In this document: one piece after another, positions 27,782 to 38,100 of the stretch
How the letters are laid out: every line of letters begins with the position of its first letter
Numbering within the stretch: the stretch's first letter is position 1
Assembly (NCBI RefSeq): GCF_021919345.1
Contig: NZ_CP089293.1
Span: 2,542,001 to 2,606,000, forward strand
Reading direction: 5' to 3'
DNA from: Paenarthrobacter nicotinovorans
GTDB lineage: Bacteria > Actinomycetota > Actinomycetes > Actinomycetales > Micrococcaceae
Length of the DNA stretch: 64,000 nucleotides
The notes under the pieces: generated by a model
What the model was told of the DNA's origin: nothing
What the model saw: only the letters and a program-made list of their open reading frames with translations
Database searches by the model: none
Position numbers and translations under genes: made by a program

Positions 27782-28774
27782 ATGGATTGGTCAATTTGGG
27801 TCATTGTCATTGTTTTGGTCGTCGCGATTCTTTGGTGGCTCATGAGCCGCAACAAAACCTCGAATACCACCGCTAGCCCGGCTCCCGCAGCAATGGAGTC
27901 CACCAATACCGGAACCGTACCGGATCCGGGTGCGGTGACTGCGGGAGTCGCCGGACTGGCCGGCGTAACCAACCTTGGCAAAGCAGCTGCCGAGGGCAGC
28001 GGACCAACCGCAGACGAGCCGCTCAGGGAGCAAGAACGCGCAGAAGAACCACGCCCCGACGAAACAGCAGTTGAACCCCATGGCGAGACAAGTGAACCTG
28101 CCGTTGGTGAGGCCGGCGTTCGCCCCGGGGCCTCCGATGAATCCGCCGACGGGCAAACCGACGTGCAAACCGACGTGCAGAAGGCCACAACACCCGGCCT
28201 GACGGTCGAGGAACCGGTCATTGCAGCCCCGGTTGTCGAAGAGCCGGTTGTGGACGAACCGGTAGTGGATACCGACGCCAGGTTGCACACTGCCGACGCC
28301 GGCGACGTTGACGACTGGCAGGAGGCGCCCGCCGTCGAGGTCACCGCTGACGACGTCGCCAGGGCCGATGACGCAGCCGACAAAGCCGAGTGGGAATCAT
28401 CGTGGACTGACGCTGCAGGCGCACCGGTCCATCACCAGGAGTACACTGCTCCGCACTCCCCCACACTCCCCGGTGCCGAGACCGCAGCCGGCGAAGACAC
28501 CGTTGAAGACACCACAGTTGAAGAAGCCACGACTGAAGGCTCTGCGATCGAGGAAACCGGCCCGTCCGGGCACCTTGCCGCGGAGGAGCCCTACGGAACC
28601 GGCTCGTCCAGCACGCAGCGCGAAGGCCATCCTGTCAAGGCAATTGCGGCGACCATGACGTATCACGATGAGGACGCCGCCGACTACAACGACGTCGAAG
28701 CGGACGTCTGGTTCGAATCCGCAGCCCATGCTGAGGCAGCCGGATTCCGTCCGCCCCGGCGCAGCAGGCACTGA
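27782..28774 (+). CDS. Membrane-anchored acidic low-complexity protein
   Basis: 330 residues from ATG at 27782 with AGAAGGG upstream. Residues 2-20 (WSIWVIVIVLVVAILWWL) form one membrane span. The remainder is disordered-looking and rich in Glu, Asp, Ala, Val and Thr, with imperfect repeats such as VVEEPVVDEPVVDT and EDTVEDTTVEEATTEG. The last 40 residues (YNDVEADVWFESAAHAEAAGF) look more ordered and could be a small conserved tail. No enzyme motif is seen. The type is common in actinobacteria as a hypothetical protein, and the topology would put the acidic tail in the cytoplasm or outside depending on insertion. Function unknown. Confidence 0.75.
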   Translation: MDWSIWVIVIVLVVAILWWLMSRNKTSNTTASPAPAAMESTNTGTVPDPGAVTAGVAGLAGVTNLGKAAAEGSGPTADEPLREQERAEEPRPDETAVEPHGETSEPAVGEAGVRPGASDESADGQTDVQTDVQKATTPGLTVEEPVIAAPVVEEPVVDEPVVDTDARLHTADAGDVDDWQEAPAVEVTADDVARADDAADKAEWESSWTDAAGAPVHHQEYTAPHSPTLPGAETAAGEDTVEDTTVEEATTEGSAIEETGPSGHLAAEEPYGTGSSSTQREGHPVKAIAATMTYHDEDAADYNDVEADVWFESAAHAEAAGFRPPRRSRH

Positions 28775-28819
28775 TCCGGCCATCCGGAATCCGTCGCGTC
28801 AGGAGCAGCACACACAGCC

Positions 28820-29962
28820 ATGGGACACCAAGCTGCAGGAAAAGGCTTCACGGGAGGACAACGGCTTGTGGCGGCCGGCCATGCACTTGTGTTGGCAGTG
28901 GCACTTTCAGCCTGCACCGGAGGCACCTCCTCGCCCGGCACCGCGGCCACCCCGAATCCGGCCGGCTCCGGATCGAGCCGGACGGGGCAGGCCGCACCGC
29001 CGGCCCCTGAGGTCCTGCAAAAGCTCGACGTCGGGCTCCAGCTGCCATGGTCCGTCGTCTTCCTGCCGGACGGCACCGCCGTAGTGTCCGAACGGGATTC
29101 GGCGCGGCTCGTGGGGATCAAGGACGGCCGCGCGACCCCGATAGCCGAGGTACCCGGCGTCGTTCCCGGCGGCGAAGGCGGATTGTTGGGACTTGCCGTG
29201 TCGCCGTCTTTTGTCTCCGACCGGTGGCTCTATGCCTATCTGACGTCGGCAACTGACAACCGGATTGTCCGGATGCAACTCAAGGAGGATGCCGACGGGC
29301 CCTCGGGGCTCGGCACACCGGAGGTCATCTTCCCTGGAATCCCGAAGGCGTCGACCCACAACGGAGGACGTATTCGTTTCGGTCCGGACGGAATGCTCTA
29401 TGTCGGCACCGGGGACTCCCAGCGCAGGGAGCAACCGCAGGACACGGATGCCCTGGGTGGCAAGATCCTCCGCCTGACCCCGGAGGGGCGCCCCGCGCCG
29501 GGTAATCCTTTCGGTGACAATCCTGTGTACAGCTATGGGCACCGGAACGTCCAAGGCCTGGCCTGGGACGCCGAAGGTAGGCTGTGGGCAAGCGAGTTCG
29601 GCCCTGACGTGGACGACGAACTGAATCTCATCCTCCCCGGCGGCAATTACGGCTGGCCTCTGGTGACGGGGGCGCCGGGCCGAAGCGGTCTGACCGACGC
29701 GAAGGTCGTCTGGCCCTCGACGTCCGAGGCGTCGCCGAGCGGGCTGGAAATCATCAACGGCGTGGCTTACACCGGCGCCCTTCGCGGCCAGCGGCTCTGG
29801 GCCGTTCCCCTCGATGGCCCAACAGCAGGAACCCCTGTGGCTTATTTCACAGGCGGGTACGGCCGCTTGCGGGACGTAGCCCGCGCACCGAACGGCGATC
29901 TATGGGTGCTCAGCAACAACAAAAACCCCGACTTCGCGCTGATTTTGCGGAGCCAACCATGA
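28820..29962 (+). CDS. Glucose/sorbosone dehydrogenase-like lipoprotein (PQQ-dependent sugar dehydrogenase family)
   Basis: 380 residues. The N-terminus has a signal peptide ending in the lipobox ALSAC, then a Ser/Thr/Pro-rich tether. The Gsdh beta-propeller begins near LQLPWSVVFLPDG and includes GEGGLLGLAVSP, THNGGRIRFGPDG, YSYGHRNVQGLAWD, ASEFGPDVDDELN and GNYGWP, all typical family blades. Members oxidise sugars with PQQ when ligands are conserved; no PQQ synthesis genes are in the window. It begins 45 bases after the acidic membrane protein, so they may share a transcript. AGGAG is about 15 bases ahead of the ATG, which is long. Confidence 0.9.
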   Translation: MGHQAAGKGFTGGQRLVAAGHALVLAVALSACTGGTSSPGTAATPNPAGSGSSRTGQAAPPAPEVLQKLDVGLQLPWSVVFLPDGTAVVSERDSARLVGIKDGRATPIAEVPGVVPGGEGGLLGLAVSPSFVSDRWLYAYLTSATDNRIVRMQLKEDADGPSGLGTPEVIFPGIPKASTHNGGRIRFGPDGMLYVGTGDSQRREQPQDTDALGGKILRLTPEGRPAPGNPFGDNPVYSYGHRNVQGLAWDAEGRLWASEFGPDVDDELNLILPGGNYGWPLVTGAPGRSGLTDAKVVWPSTSEASPSGLEIINGVAYTGALRGQRLWAVPLDGPTAGTPVAYFTGGYGRLRDVARAPNGDLWVLSNNKNPDFALILRSQP

Positions 29963-30010
29963 TGCGCGGCAAGTGCCCCGGCTCGATTTCGCACTTCGGG
30001 CCAAGTCGTG

Positions 30011-30016
30011 TAGAGT
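30011..30016 (+). promoter_or_regulatory. Promoter -10 of tRNA-Lys copy 1
   Basis: TAGAGT at the head of a block (gtgtagagttacttgtcgtt) repeated almost exactly ahead of copy 2. A weak -35 (TTCGCA) lies 17 bases upstream. Confidence 0.65.
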
Positions 30017-30079
30017 TACTTGTCGTTGCGGAGATCGCCGGGGAAGGAAACGCCCCACGGATGATCGAAATCAACAGCT

Positions 30080-30155
30080 GCACCTCTAGCTCAACTGGCA
30101 GAGCAATTGACTCTTAATCAATGGGTTCCGGGTTCGAGTCCCGGGGGGTGCACCA
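30080..30155 (+). tRNA. tRNA-Lys (anticodon CTT), copy 1
   Basis: Acceptor GCACCTC pairs with GGGGTGC (one G-U). Anticodon stem ATTGA/TCAAT holds loop CTCTTAA (anticodon CTT), and the T-arm is CCGGG-TTCGAGT-CCCGG. Discriminator A is followed by an encoded CCA. Confidence 0.96.
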
Positions 30156-30160
30156 CTGAA

Positions 30161-30190
30161 AGACCCTGGAGTGAATTCACTCCAGGGTCT
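30161..30190 (+). terminator. Terminator of tRNA-Lys copy 1
   Basis: Thirty-base perfect palindrome (arm agaccctggagtgaa) followed by tttgttttt, 5 bases after the CCA. Confidence 0.9.
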
Positions 30191-30270
30191 TTTGTTTTTC
30201 CTAAGGAATGCCATCCCGCGCCGTGCGCAGCTTCACTTCGAGCGTGGTTTTGAATCCGCGAATTGTGGTG

Positions 30271-30276
30271 TAGAGT
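30271..30276 (+). promoter_or_regulatory. Promoter -10 of tRNA-Lys copy 2
   Basis: TAGAGT in the block shared with copy 1 (gtgtagagttatttgtcgtt). TTTTGA lies 17 bases upstream as a possible -35. Confidence 0.65.
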
Positions 30277-30337
30277 TATTTGTCGTTGCGGAGGTCCGCA
30301 AGGAATGCGAATTCCCTCCAAGACCGAAACAATAGCT

Positions 30338-30413
30338 GCACCTCTAGCTCAACTGGCAGAGCAATTGACTCTTAATCAATGGGTTCCGGGTTCGAGTCCC
30401 GGGGGGTGCACCA
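30338..30413 (+). tRNA. tRNA-Lys (anticodon CTT), copy 2
   Basis: Identical over all 76 positions to copy 1, including the encoded CCA, while the sequence between the genes has diverged. Confidence 0.96.
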
Positions 30414-30418
30414 AGACA

Positions 30419-30454
30419 AAAGGCTCCGGATCGTTCACACGATCCGGAGCCTTT
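30419..30454 (+). terminator. Terminator of tRNA-Lys copy 2
   Basis: 15-bp perfect arms (aaaggctccggatcg and complement) with a six-base loop, then actttttt. It also faces the end of the minus-strand MarR gene. Confidence 0.9.
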
Positions 30455-30508
30455 ACTTTTTTGACTGGCAGGAATTGCCGGCAGGGAAAGGCCCTTGCCG
30501 GTTTTGAA

Positions 30509-30976
30509 TCAGGCCTGCGGCACGTCGCTTTCGACTTCCTGGGATTCCTGCTCGGGAGCGGGCAAGCCCGCAAGCCCCCGGACAACAATCCGGAGTTCCT
30601 CACGAAGCCTCGCAGTATCCACAGCGACAGGCGACAACACTTCCTGCTCCAGCTTCACAGCTTCCGCAAGGGCTGCGCTACCGGCCTCCGTCAGGGTGAC
30701 CACGTGGCTTCTGCGGTCCGAGTCGCTGCGTTGGCGTGTAACGTGCCCGTGCAGCTCGAGCCTGGCAAGGGTGGTCCCCATGGTCTGGGCTTTGACCCTC
30801 GCAACTTCAGCCAAAGCCGCCTGGGTAATTGCACCCTTCGCTGCAAGTACTTGCATGGCAATGACCCCGGCGTGGGTAAGGCCGATGGACTTCAATTTTT
30901 CGTTCCACGAGATTTCCACCAGGCGTGCAGCTGTCGAAAGCAGTCGGGTAGTGGGCCATCTCTCCATATCTGGCAT
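30509..30976 (-). CDS. MarR-family regulator
   Basis: 155 residues from ATG at 30976. The winged-helix core shows GAITQAALAEVARVKAQTMGTTLARLELHGHV and the beta-wing RQRSDSDRRSHVVTLTEAGSAAL. The C-terminal dimerisation helices end in an acidic tail (PEQESQEVESDVPQA). The gene is divergent from the bcp peroxiredoxin gene across 85 bases, so it may sense oxidants or phenolic compounds and control that promoter; this is inference. The open frame extends upstream through the bcp start region but has no credible ribosome site there. Confidence 0.9.
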   Translation of the reverse strand: MPDMERWPTTRLLSTAARLVEISWNEKLKSIGLTHAGVIAMQVLAAKGAITQAALAEVARVKAQTMGTTLARLELHGHVTRQRSDSDRRSHVVTLTEAGSAALAEAVKLEQEVLSPVAVDTARLREELRIVVRGLAGLPAPEQESQEVESDVPQA

Positions 30977-31061
30977 GCCGACAGTATATGCGCGCAAGAG
31001 CCGGGGACGCGGCTTCTGCGGTCTAAACTGGGAAATCGCGACCGAAAGCAAGGAGCATATT

Positions 31062-31535
31062 TTGGCTGAACGACTTATCCCCGGCGACGTTGCACCGGAC
31101 TTCACCCTGCAGGACGCCTCGGGCGAAAACGTCAGTTTGTCCGACTTCCGTGGCCGAAAAACCATCGTCTACTTCTACCCGGCCGCCTCAACTCCCGGAT
31201 GCACCAAAGAGGCTTGTGACTTCAGAGACACTCTGGGCTCCCTGCAAGCGGCCGGCTACGAAGTTGTTGGAGTCTCCCCCGATTCCGTGGACGCCATCGC
31301 CAAATTTGCGGCGGAAGAGCAACTCACCTTCCCGCTGCTGTCCGACCAGGAGCACACCGTCGCCGACGCCTACGGGGCATGGGGCGAAAAGAAAAACTAC
31401 GGCAGGACCTACCAGGGGCTGATCCGCTCCACCATCGTGGTTGACCCCGATGGCAAGGTTTCCCTGGCCCAGTACAACGTCCGCGCCACGGGCCACGTAG
31501 CCAAGCTGCGCCGGGACCTCAAGCTGGACGGGTAA
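31062..31535 (+). CDS. bcp: Thiol peroxidase of the Bcp/PrxQ family
   Basis: 157 residues from TTG at 31062, chosen because AGGAG lies 6-7 bases ahead and family alignment begins at LIPGDVAPDFTL. The active site YPAASTPGCTKEACDFRD has the peroxidatic Cys at 47 and the resolving Cys five residues later (52), the atypical two-Cys arrangement of PrxQ. Conserved Phe/Arg residues follow in GLIRSTIVVDPDG. It reduces hydrogen peroxide and organic peroxides in the cytoplasm using thioredoxin. TAAACT at 31023-31028 is a likely -10 box. The gene precedes tRNA-Leu by 60 bases. Confidence 0.94.
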   Translation: MAERLIPGDVAPDFTLQDASGENVSLSDFRGRKTIVYFYPAASTPGCTKEACDFRDTLGSLQAAGYEVVGVSPDSVDAIAKFAAEEQLTFPLLSDQEHTVADAYGAWGEKKNYGRTYQGLIRSTIVVDPDGKVSLAQYNVRATGHVAKLRRDLKLDG

Positions 31536-31595
31536 CGGGTACACTGGAGGCCGTATATGGCATCGGGCGCCCCAAGGGGGCCTGAATGCCGGCCA

Positions 31596-31677
31596 GCGCG
31601 AGTGGTGAAATTGGCAGACACGCAGGATTTAGGTTCCTGTGCCTTCGGGCGTGGGGGTTCAAGTCCCCCCTTGCGCA
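31596..31677 (+). tRNA. tRNA-Leu (anticodon TAG)
   Basis: Acceptor GCGCGAG pairs with CTTGCGC (one G-U). Anticodon stem CAGGA/TCCTG holds loop TTTAGGT (anticodon TAG). A long class II variable arm (gccttcgggc) is present, with T-loop TTCAAGT. CCA is not encoded. Confidence 0.95.
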
Positions 31678-31716
31678 CAAGAGTCAAGAAGGACCGTGGC
31701 CATGGGCACACGGAGC

Positions 31717-31744
31717 ACCCCCGGTTGCAGAGCCGGGGGTTTTT
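31717..31744 (+). terminator. Terminator of tRNA-Leu
   Basis: Arms acccccgg / ccgggggt around an eight-base loop, followed by tttt. Confidence 0.85.
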
Positions 31745-31868
31745 CCTCAAGCAGCGGGGACAGCTACCTGAATAAGCGCTGGGAAGTGCGTTCGGGACGT
31801 TCAACTAGACTGGAATGTGGTCTGGCCTAAGCCGGCCGTGGCATTTCAACCGGCTTGAGGGGACAAGA

Positions 31869-33545
31869 GTGGCAAGCAGCAAAATGCGGAGCCTGACCGT
31901 GCAGTTGCTCAAGGTGGGCTCTGTTTTTGCAGTACTGGGGCTGGCGGCATGTACAGGAACGCCTGGCCCCGCGCCGTCGTCGTCTACCGGAAGCTCAGCC
32001 CCGGCCGAGCCGGCGGCCACCTTCAACTTCGGCACGGCGTCGATGCCCTTGGGCCTTGACCCTGCCATGACGGCCGATTCCGAGTCCTACCGTGTAACGC
32101 GCCAGGTCCTTGAGGGACTGGTTGGTGTTGACGGATCAACCGGAGACACCACTCCCCTGCTGGCCACGGAGTGGAAAGACAGCAACAACGGTCTGACCTA
32201 CGACTTCACCCTCCGCTCCAAAGTCACCTTCCACGACGGAACACCTTTCGACGCAACCGCAGTGTGTGCCAACTTCAACCGCTGGTTCAGCTTCCCTGCC
32301 GATCTCCGGAAGCAGGCACCGGGAATCTCATTCCAGGGCGTTTTCAAGGCCTATTCGGACGAGCCCGTCTTCTCCATCTTCAAGGACTGCAAGGTGGTCT
32401 CACCCACCGACGTCCAAATCAACCTGACCAGGCCCTTCACCGGGTTCCTGCAGGCACTGACGCTTCCGGCCTTCGCCATTTCTTCCCCCGCCGCACTGGA
32501 AGCGCAGCGCGCCAACGTTCTTGACCAGACCCGGAACGGCCAGGCAGTTTCTGCCTACGCGAGCCACCCCGTGGGGACCGGTCCCTACCAATTTGGAACC
32601 TGGGACGAGAACAAGATCACCCTCCAAAGCTACAAAGGCTATTGGGGCAACAGGGGCCAGATAGCCACCATCAATTTCATCCCTTACGACCGCGCCGAGA
32701 CACGGCAACAGGCTCTTCTGGATGGCAAAATCGACGCCTACGACCTCGTGACGCCGGCAACCTTCGACCAACTCGTCAAGAAGGGTGTCCAGATCATCCA
32801 ACGGGACCCGTTCTCCGTGATGTACCTGGGCATCAACCAGGCAGTGGCACCCCTGGACAAGCTGGAGGTCCGCCAAGCCATTGAAATGGCCGTGGACAAA
32901 GAATCCCTGATCCGCAAGTTCTTCATCGACAACACTGCCCAGGCGTCCCAGTTCGTGCCGCCAAAGCTCAGCGGCTTCAACAACAACGCCCCGTCGCTGG
33001 GATACAACCCTGAGAAGGCCAAACAGCTTCTCGAGAAGGCCGGCTACAAGGGTGAGGAACTGAAGTTCTACTATCCGTTGAATGCCACGCGGGCCTACAT
33101 GCCCACTCCCGAGAAGATCTACGCCGAAATCAGCCGCCAGCTGGTTGCCGTTGGCCTCAACATTAAACCGGTTCCCATTGACTGGGAAAACGGCTACCTC
33201 CAAAAGGTCCAGTCCGCCGGGGACCGTGGGCTGCACCTGCTCGGATGGAACGGCTCGTACGCCGATGCCGACAACTTCCTGGGGCCCCTCTTCGGCGAAA
33301 GCCGGGCGGAGTTCGGCTACACGGACTCGGAGGTCTTCCACAAGATCGAAAGGGCACGCGCCATGCCTGAGGGCGATGACCGCAATGCCCAGTACCAGGC
33401 CATCAATGCCGAGATTGCCGCGTCCGTGCCGGCAGTCCCGATCGCCTTCCCCATCTCGGCCCTGGCGTTGTCCAACAAGGTGGAAAGCTACCCCGCTTCA
33501 CCGGTCCTCAACGAAGTTTTCACGAACGTCCGCTTAAAGCCTTGA
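31869..33545 (+). CDS. Peptide/nickel-type ABC substrate-binding lipoprotein (SBP family 5)
   Basis: 558 residues from GTG at 31869, with GAGGGGAC seven bases upstream. A signal peptide ends in the lipobox LGLAAC, followed by a Ser/Pro-rich tether. The family 5 fold is shown by LDPAMTADSESYRVTRQVLEGLV, the LRSKVTFHDGTPFDATAV block, HPVGTGPYQFG, and VRQAIEMAVDKESL, then the C-terminal ALSNKVESYPASPVLNEVFTNVRL. It binds an oligopeptide, dipeptide or similar solute outside the cell. No permease or ATPase gene is next to it, so it must work with a transporter encoded elsewhere. The downstream gene is the unrelated mqo. Confidence 0.93.
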   Translation: MASSKMRSLTVQLLKVGSVFAVLGLAACTGTPGPAPSSSTGSSAPAEPAATFNFGTASMPLGLDPAMTADSESYRVTRQVLEGLVGVDGSTGDTTPLLATEWKDSNNGLTYDFTLRSKVTFHDGTPFDATAVCANFNRWFSFPADLRKQAPGISFQGVFKAYSDEPVFSIFKDCKVVSPTDVQINLTRPFTGFLQALTLPAFAISSPAALEAQRANVLDQTRNGQAVSAYASHPVGTGPYQFGTWDENKITLQSYKGYWGNRGQIATINFIPYDRAETRQQALLDGKIDAYDLVTPATFDQLVKKGVQIIQRDPFSVMYLGINQAVAPLDKLEVRQAIEMAVDKESLIRKFFIDNTAQASQFVPPKLSGFNNNAPSLGYNPEKAKQLLEKAGYKGEELKFYYPLNATRAYMPTPEKIYAEISRQLVAVGLNIKPVPIDWENGYLQKVQSAGDRGLHLLGWNGSYADADNFLGPLFGESRAEFGYTDSEVFHKIERARAMPEGDDRNAQYQAINAEIAASVPAVPIAFPISALALSNKVESYPASPVLNEVFTNVRLKP

Positions 33546-33624
33546 CGATTCCCCACAATTTCAGTATTGGGTCTGCACGGGGATATTCTGTGACAGCCAG
33601 TGCCGCCGCTAACGGAGATTGATC

Positions 33625-35130
33625 GTGACCTTCATTTCCAAGACTCAACATGCCGACGTCGTCCTTATTGGCGGCGGAATCATGAGTGCCACCCTCGGTG
33701 CGTTCATCAAGCAACTTGAACCCACCTGGACCATCTCCCTGTTCGAACGACTCGACGAAGCGGGGCTCGAGAGCTCTGGACCGTGGAACAACGCCGGCAC
33801 CGGACACGCTGCCCTGTGTGAGCTTAACTACTCACCGGCAGCCAAGGACGGTTCCGTGGATCCTTCCAAGGCCCTCCACATCAACGAGCAGTTCCAGCTC
33901 TCACGCCAGTTCTGGTCCCACTTGGTGGACAGCAAGGTGATCGGATCGCCCAAGGGCTTCATCAACACCGTTCCGCACATGAGCTTCGTCATTGGCGAGG
34001 ACCACGCGAAATTCCTCAAGACCCGCTACGAGGCCCTCAAGCCCAACACGCTGTTCCGCAGCATGGAGTACACCGAGGACCAGGACCAAATCGCCAAGTG
34101 GGCACCCCTGATCGTCAAGGGCCGTGACCGCAAGCAGCGTGTCGCCGCCACCCGCGCAGCGGAAGGCACCGACGTCGATTTCGGCGCCCTCACCCGCGAG
34201 CTGACCGGTTACCTGCAGGGCAGCGGCGCCGAGGTCAACTACGGCCACGACGTCACCAACATCAACCGCGCAGCAGGCGGCGGCTGGGATCTGTCCATCA
34301 AGCATGCCAAGTCCGGCGAGCACGGCCGTATCCACGCCAACTTTGTCTTCGTTGGCGCCGGCGGCGGTGCGCTCCACCTGCTGCAGGCCTCCGGCATCCC
34401 GGAAAGCAAGGGCTACGGCGGATTCCCCGTATCGGGACAGTTCTTCCGCTGCACCGATGATGCCATCACCTCCCAGCACAGTGCCAAGGTCTACGGCCAG
34501 GCCTCGGTCGGCGCTCCCCCGATGTCCGTACCCCACCTGGACACCCGCTTTGTGGACGGAAAGCGTTCCCTCCTGTTCGGTCCTTACGCCGGCTTCTCCA
34601 CCAACTTCCTGAAGACTTCCAGCTACCTTGACCTTCCCCTGTCCATCCGCCCGGGGAACATCATCCCCATGCTGGCAGTGGCCAAGGACAACATGGATCT
34701 CACGGCCTACCTCATCAAGGAGGTTGCCAAGCGGCACGAAGCCAAGGTGGAATCGCTGCGCGAGTACTACCCCGAGGCCGTCGGCAGCAACTGGGAACTG
34801 ATCACTGCCGGCCAGCGTGTACAGATCATCAAGAAGCATCCCCAGAAGGGTGGTGTCCTGCAGTTCGGCACCGAGGTCATCGCCTCCCGCGACGGCTCCA
34901 TCGGCGCCCTCCTCGGTGCATCGCCTGGAGCGTCCACGGCTGTGCCGATCATGATCGAACTCCTGCAGAAGTCCTTCCCCAAGAACTTCAAGGGATGGCA
35001 GTCCAAGCTCAAGGACATGATGCCGGGCTACGGCGTCAAGCTCAATGAGAACCCGGACCTTGCCGCCGAACTGGAGGCCAGCACAGCCAGGTCCCTGCAA
35101 TTGGAAGTGGCCAACGCCGTCCAGGGCTAG
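33625..35130 (+). CDS. mqo: Malate:quinone oxidoreductase
   Basis: 501 residues from GTG at 33625, with GGAG eight bases upstream. The FAD dinucleotide motif is [22 protein letters not shown], followed by [20 protein letters not shown]. Further blocks are [39 protein letters not shown] and [13 protein letters not shown]. It is a peripheral membrane flavoprotein that oxidises malate to oxaloacetate and passes electrons to menaquinone, replacing or supplementing NAD-malate dehydrogenase in the TCA cycle. It stands alone and is followed 68 bases later by an RND pump. Confidence 0.96.
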   Translation: MTFISKTQHADVVLIGGGIMSATLGAFIKQLEPTWTISLFERLDEAGLESSGPWNNAGTGHAALCELNYSPAAKDGSVDPSKALHINEQFQLSRQFWSHLVDSKVIGSPKGFINTVPHMSFVIGEDHAKFLKTRYEALKPNTLFRSMEYTEDQDQIAKWAPLIVKGRDRKQRVAATRAAEGTDVDFGALTRELTGYLQGSGAEVNYGHDVTNINRAAGGGWDLSIKHAKSGEHGRIHANFVFVGAGGGALHLLQASGIPESKGYGGFPVSGQFFRCTDDAITSQHSAKVYGQASVGAPPMSVPHLDTRFVDGKRSLLFGPYAGFSTNFLKTSSYLDLPLSIRPGNIIPMLAVAKDNMDLTAYLIKEVAKRHEAKVESLREYYPEAVGSNWELITAGQRVQIIKKHPQKGGVLQFGTEVIASRDGSIGALLGASPGASTAVPIMIELLQKSFPKNFKGWQSKLKDMMPGYGVKLNENPDLAAELEASTARSLQLEVANAVQG

Positions 35131-35198
35131 GCCACACCCCGGGGCTGCGGCCGGTTCCCGTCAGACGAATCGTTTCGTAGACCACAGGAGTCGATGCA

Positions 35199-38100
35199 AT
35201 GTTCCGCCTGGCCAAGCTTTCCCTGGGCAACCGGGCCCTGATCGCGCTGATCACCGTCTTTGCGGCGGTGTTCGGCGTGATCACCATGGGGTCGCTGAAG
35301 CAGGAACTCATCCCGTCCATCGAGTTCCCGCAGATCACAGTTGTCACCTCCATGCCAGGCGCTTCGCCGGAGGTGGTGGACAAGCAGCTGAGCCAGCCCC
35401 TTGAAACTGCGCTGAACAGCGTCGAAGGACTTGAATCAACCTCGTCCACCTCACGCAACGGCGTCTCGCAGATCACCATGGTGTTCACCTATGGCTCTAA
35501 TCTCGATCGCGCACGCAACCAGATCGACCGGGCCATTTCCAACGCCAAGCGAGTGCTGCCCGCCAACGTGGAGCCCCAGTCCATCGCGGGCAACATCAGC
35601 GACTTCCCGATCGTCTACCTGGCCGTTTCGTCCGACAAACCGTTGAGTGAACTCAACGCGGACCTGCTCAGGCTCAGCGTGCCCCGCCTCCAGAAGATCG
35701 ACGGCGTCCGGGGGGCCGACGTGACTGGCGGCGCCAGCCAGCACATCCTGATCCAGCCCCGCCAGGCCGATCTCGCCTCAACGGGAGCCTCGGTCCAAGC
35801 CATCAGCAGCGCGCTGAAGAACAACGGGACCCTGGTTCCCGTCGGCACCATCGAGGACCAGGGCAAAACGCTCTCCCTCCAACTCGGCAGTCCTGTGGAC
35901 TCCCTGGACGTCATCAAGGGACTTCCGCTGGCAGGAACCAGCAAAGCCACCACCATCGGTGCCGTAGCAGACGTCAGCATCGAAGACGACGCCGCCACAT
36001 CAATTACGCGAACCAACGGCAAGCCGACGTTGGCCCTGTCCGTCACGAAGAAGCCCGAGGGCGATACTGTGGCGATCTCCCATGCTGTCCGTGACGCCAT
36101 CGGGACGATGGAAGAGGAACTGGGGAACAACGCCACCTTCACTCCTGTTTTTGACCAGGCCCCGTTCATTGAGAAATCCATCAAGGACCTCACCACTGAA
36201 GGGCTCCTGGGCCTTGGCTTTGCCGTGGCGGTCATCCTGGTGTTCCTGATGTCCGTCCGCTCGACCTTGGTCACGGCAGTGTCCATTCCGCTGTCCCTGC
36301 TGATAACTTTCATTGGCATCTCTGCCACCGGGTACTCACTGAACATCCTCACGCTGGGCGCCCTCACCATTGCCATCGGGCGTGTGGTGGATGACTCAAT
36401 CGTGGTGATCGAGAACATCAAACGGCACTTGAGCTACGGCGAACACAAGCTCACGGCCATCCTGACATCGATCCGCGAGGTGGCGGGGGCCATTACGGCG
36501 TCGACGCTGACGACGGTTGCAGTGTTCCTTCCGATTGCGTTCGTGGGCGATCTCGCCGGTGAGTTATTCCGCCCCTTCGCGCTGACCGTGACCATAGCTT
36601 TGTTGTCCTCGCTCCTGGTTTCCCTGACCATCGTCCCCGTACTGGCTTACTGGTTCCTGTCGTCGCCCAGGAAGGGCGCCGAGGCCGCTAACTCCGATAC
36701 GGAAGGCTCCGGTAAGGAAACGGCGGAGAAAGCACGTGAAGCCGAGCAGCGGAGCCGGCTCCAGCGCGGTTACCTTCCGATCCTGACAAAGACCCAGAAG
36801 CACCCTGTCATCACCTTGTCCGCCGCAGCCCTGATCCTGGTGGCGACCATCGCCGTGTCACCGTTGCTGGCCACGGACCTGCTGGGCCGCTCCGGGGAGA
36901 ACAGCATGACGGTCCGGCAGGTCCTGCCGGCCGGCACCAGCCTGCAGGCAACCAGTGAAGAGGCCACGAAGGTTGAGGATGCCCTCAAGGGCATCGAGGG
37001 CATCAAGGATGTGCAGGTAACCTCCGGCAACGCCCAGACCGGCTTCGCTGCCCTGACATCGACGGGTTCATCGAACTCGACGTTCACGATCGTCACCGAC
37101 GAGAAAGTCAACCAGGGCAAGCTCCAGGAGGAAGTCCGGAACAAGCTGGCCGGGGCGGCAGGCAAGATCACCGTTGGCTCCCAGCAAGGCGGCTTCGGGA
37201 CGTCCTCCACAGTGGATATCACCATCAAGGCTGCCAACTCCGCTGACCTGAAGACGGCCAGTGATGCCATGGTCAAGGCCATGGAGGGTGTTCCCGGCAG
37301 CACGGAAGTCTCAACCAACCTGGCATCCACACAGTCCGTGGTCCAGGTCCGGGTTGACCGTGCCAAGGCCGTGGCTGCGGGTTTGACCGAGGAACAAGTG
37401 GGTGCGTTCCTGGCCTCCACGGTCAGCCCCATCCCTGCCGGCACAGTCCGGATCGACACGGATGACTACCCGGTCCAGATCGGCCAAGGGACCCGGTTCA
37501 CCAGCCTTGCCGCCGTTCGGGCGCTCCAGCTCCCCACGGCCCGCGGAGGCGTCGCGCTCGAGACCATCGCCGCCGTCGAACAAGTGGACACGCCGGTATC
37601 CATCACCAGCAGCAACGGCCAGCGGACCGCGCGGGTGACCGTCACGCCGTCGGGATCCAACCTCGGCAGCGTCAGCACCGCCGTGCAGGAGCGGCTCGCC
37701 AAGGTAGAGCTGCCCGCCGGAGTCACCGCCACCATCGGCGGCGCCACCACCCAGCAGGCGGAGTCTTTCCGCCAACTGGGCCTGGCGCTTCTGGCGGCGA
37801 TTGCCATTGTCTACGTGATCATGGTGGCGGCATTCAAGTCACTCATCCAGCCCCTGATCCTGCTGGTCTCCGTGCCGTTCGCGGCCACAGGCGCCATCGG
37901 CCTCCTGTTGCTGACAGGTGTGCCGTTGGGCCTGCCGTCTCTGATCGGCATGCTGATGTTGGTGGGCATCGTGGTGACCAACGCGATTGTCCTGATCGAC
38001 CTCATCAATCAATACCGGAAACCGCATGACGGCCGCCCCGGCATGAACGTCGCTGACGCCATCACCCATGGCGCCCGGCAACGTCTCCGCCCCATCCTGA

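Noticed and set aside
30080..31677. tRNA-Lys or tRNA-Leu as an integration site of a genomic island
   Set aside because: No integrase, no repeated tRNA 3' fragment and no shift in gene content beside them; the second tRNA-Lys is a whole duplicated unit.
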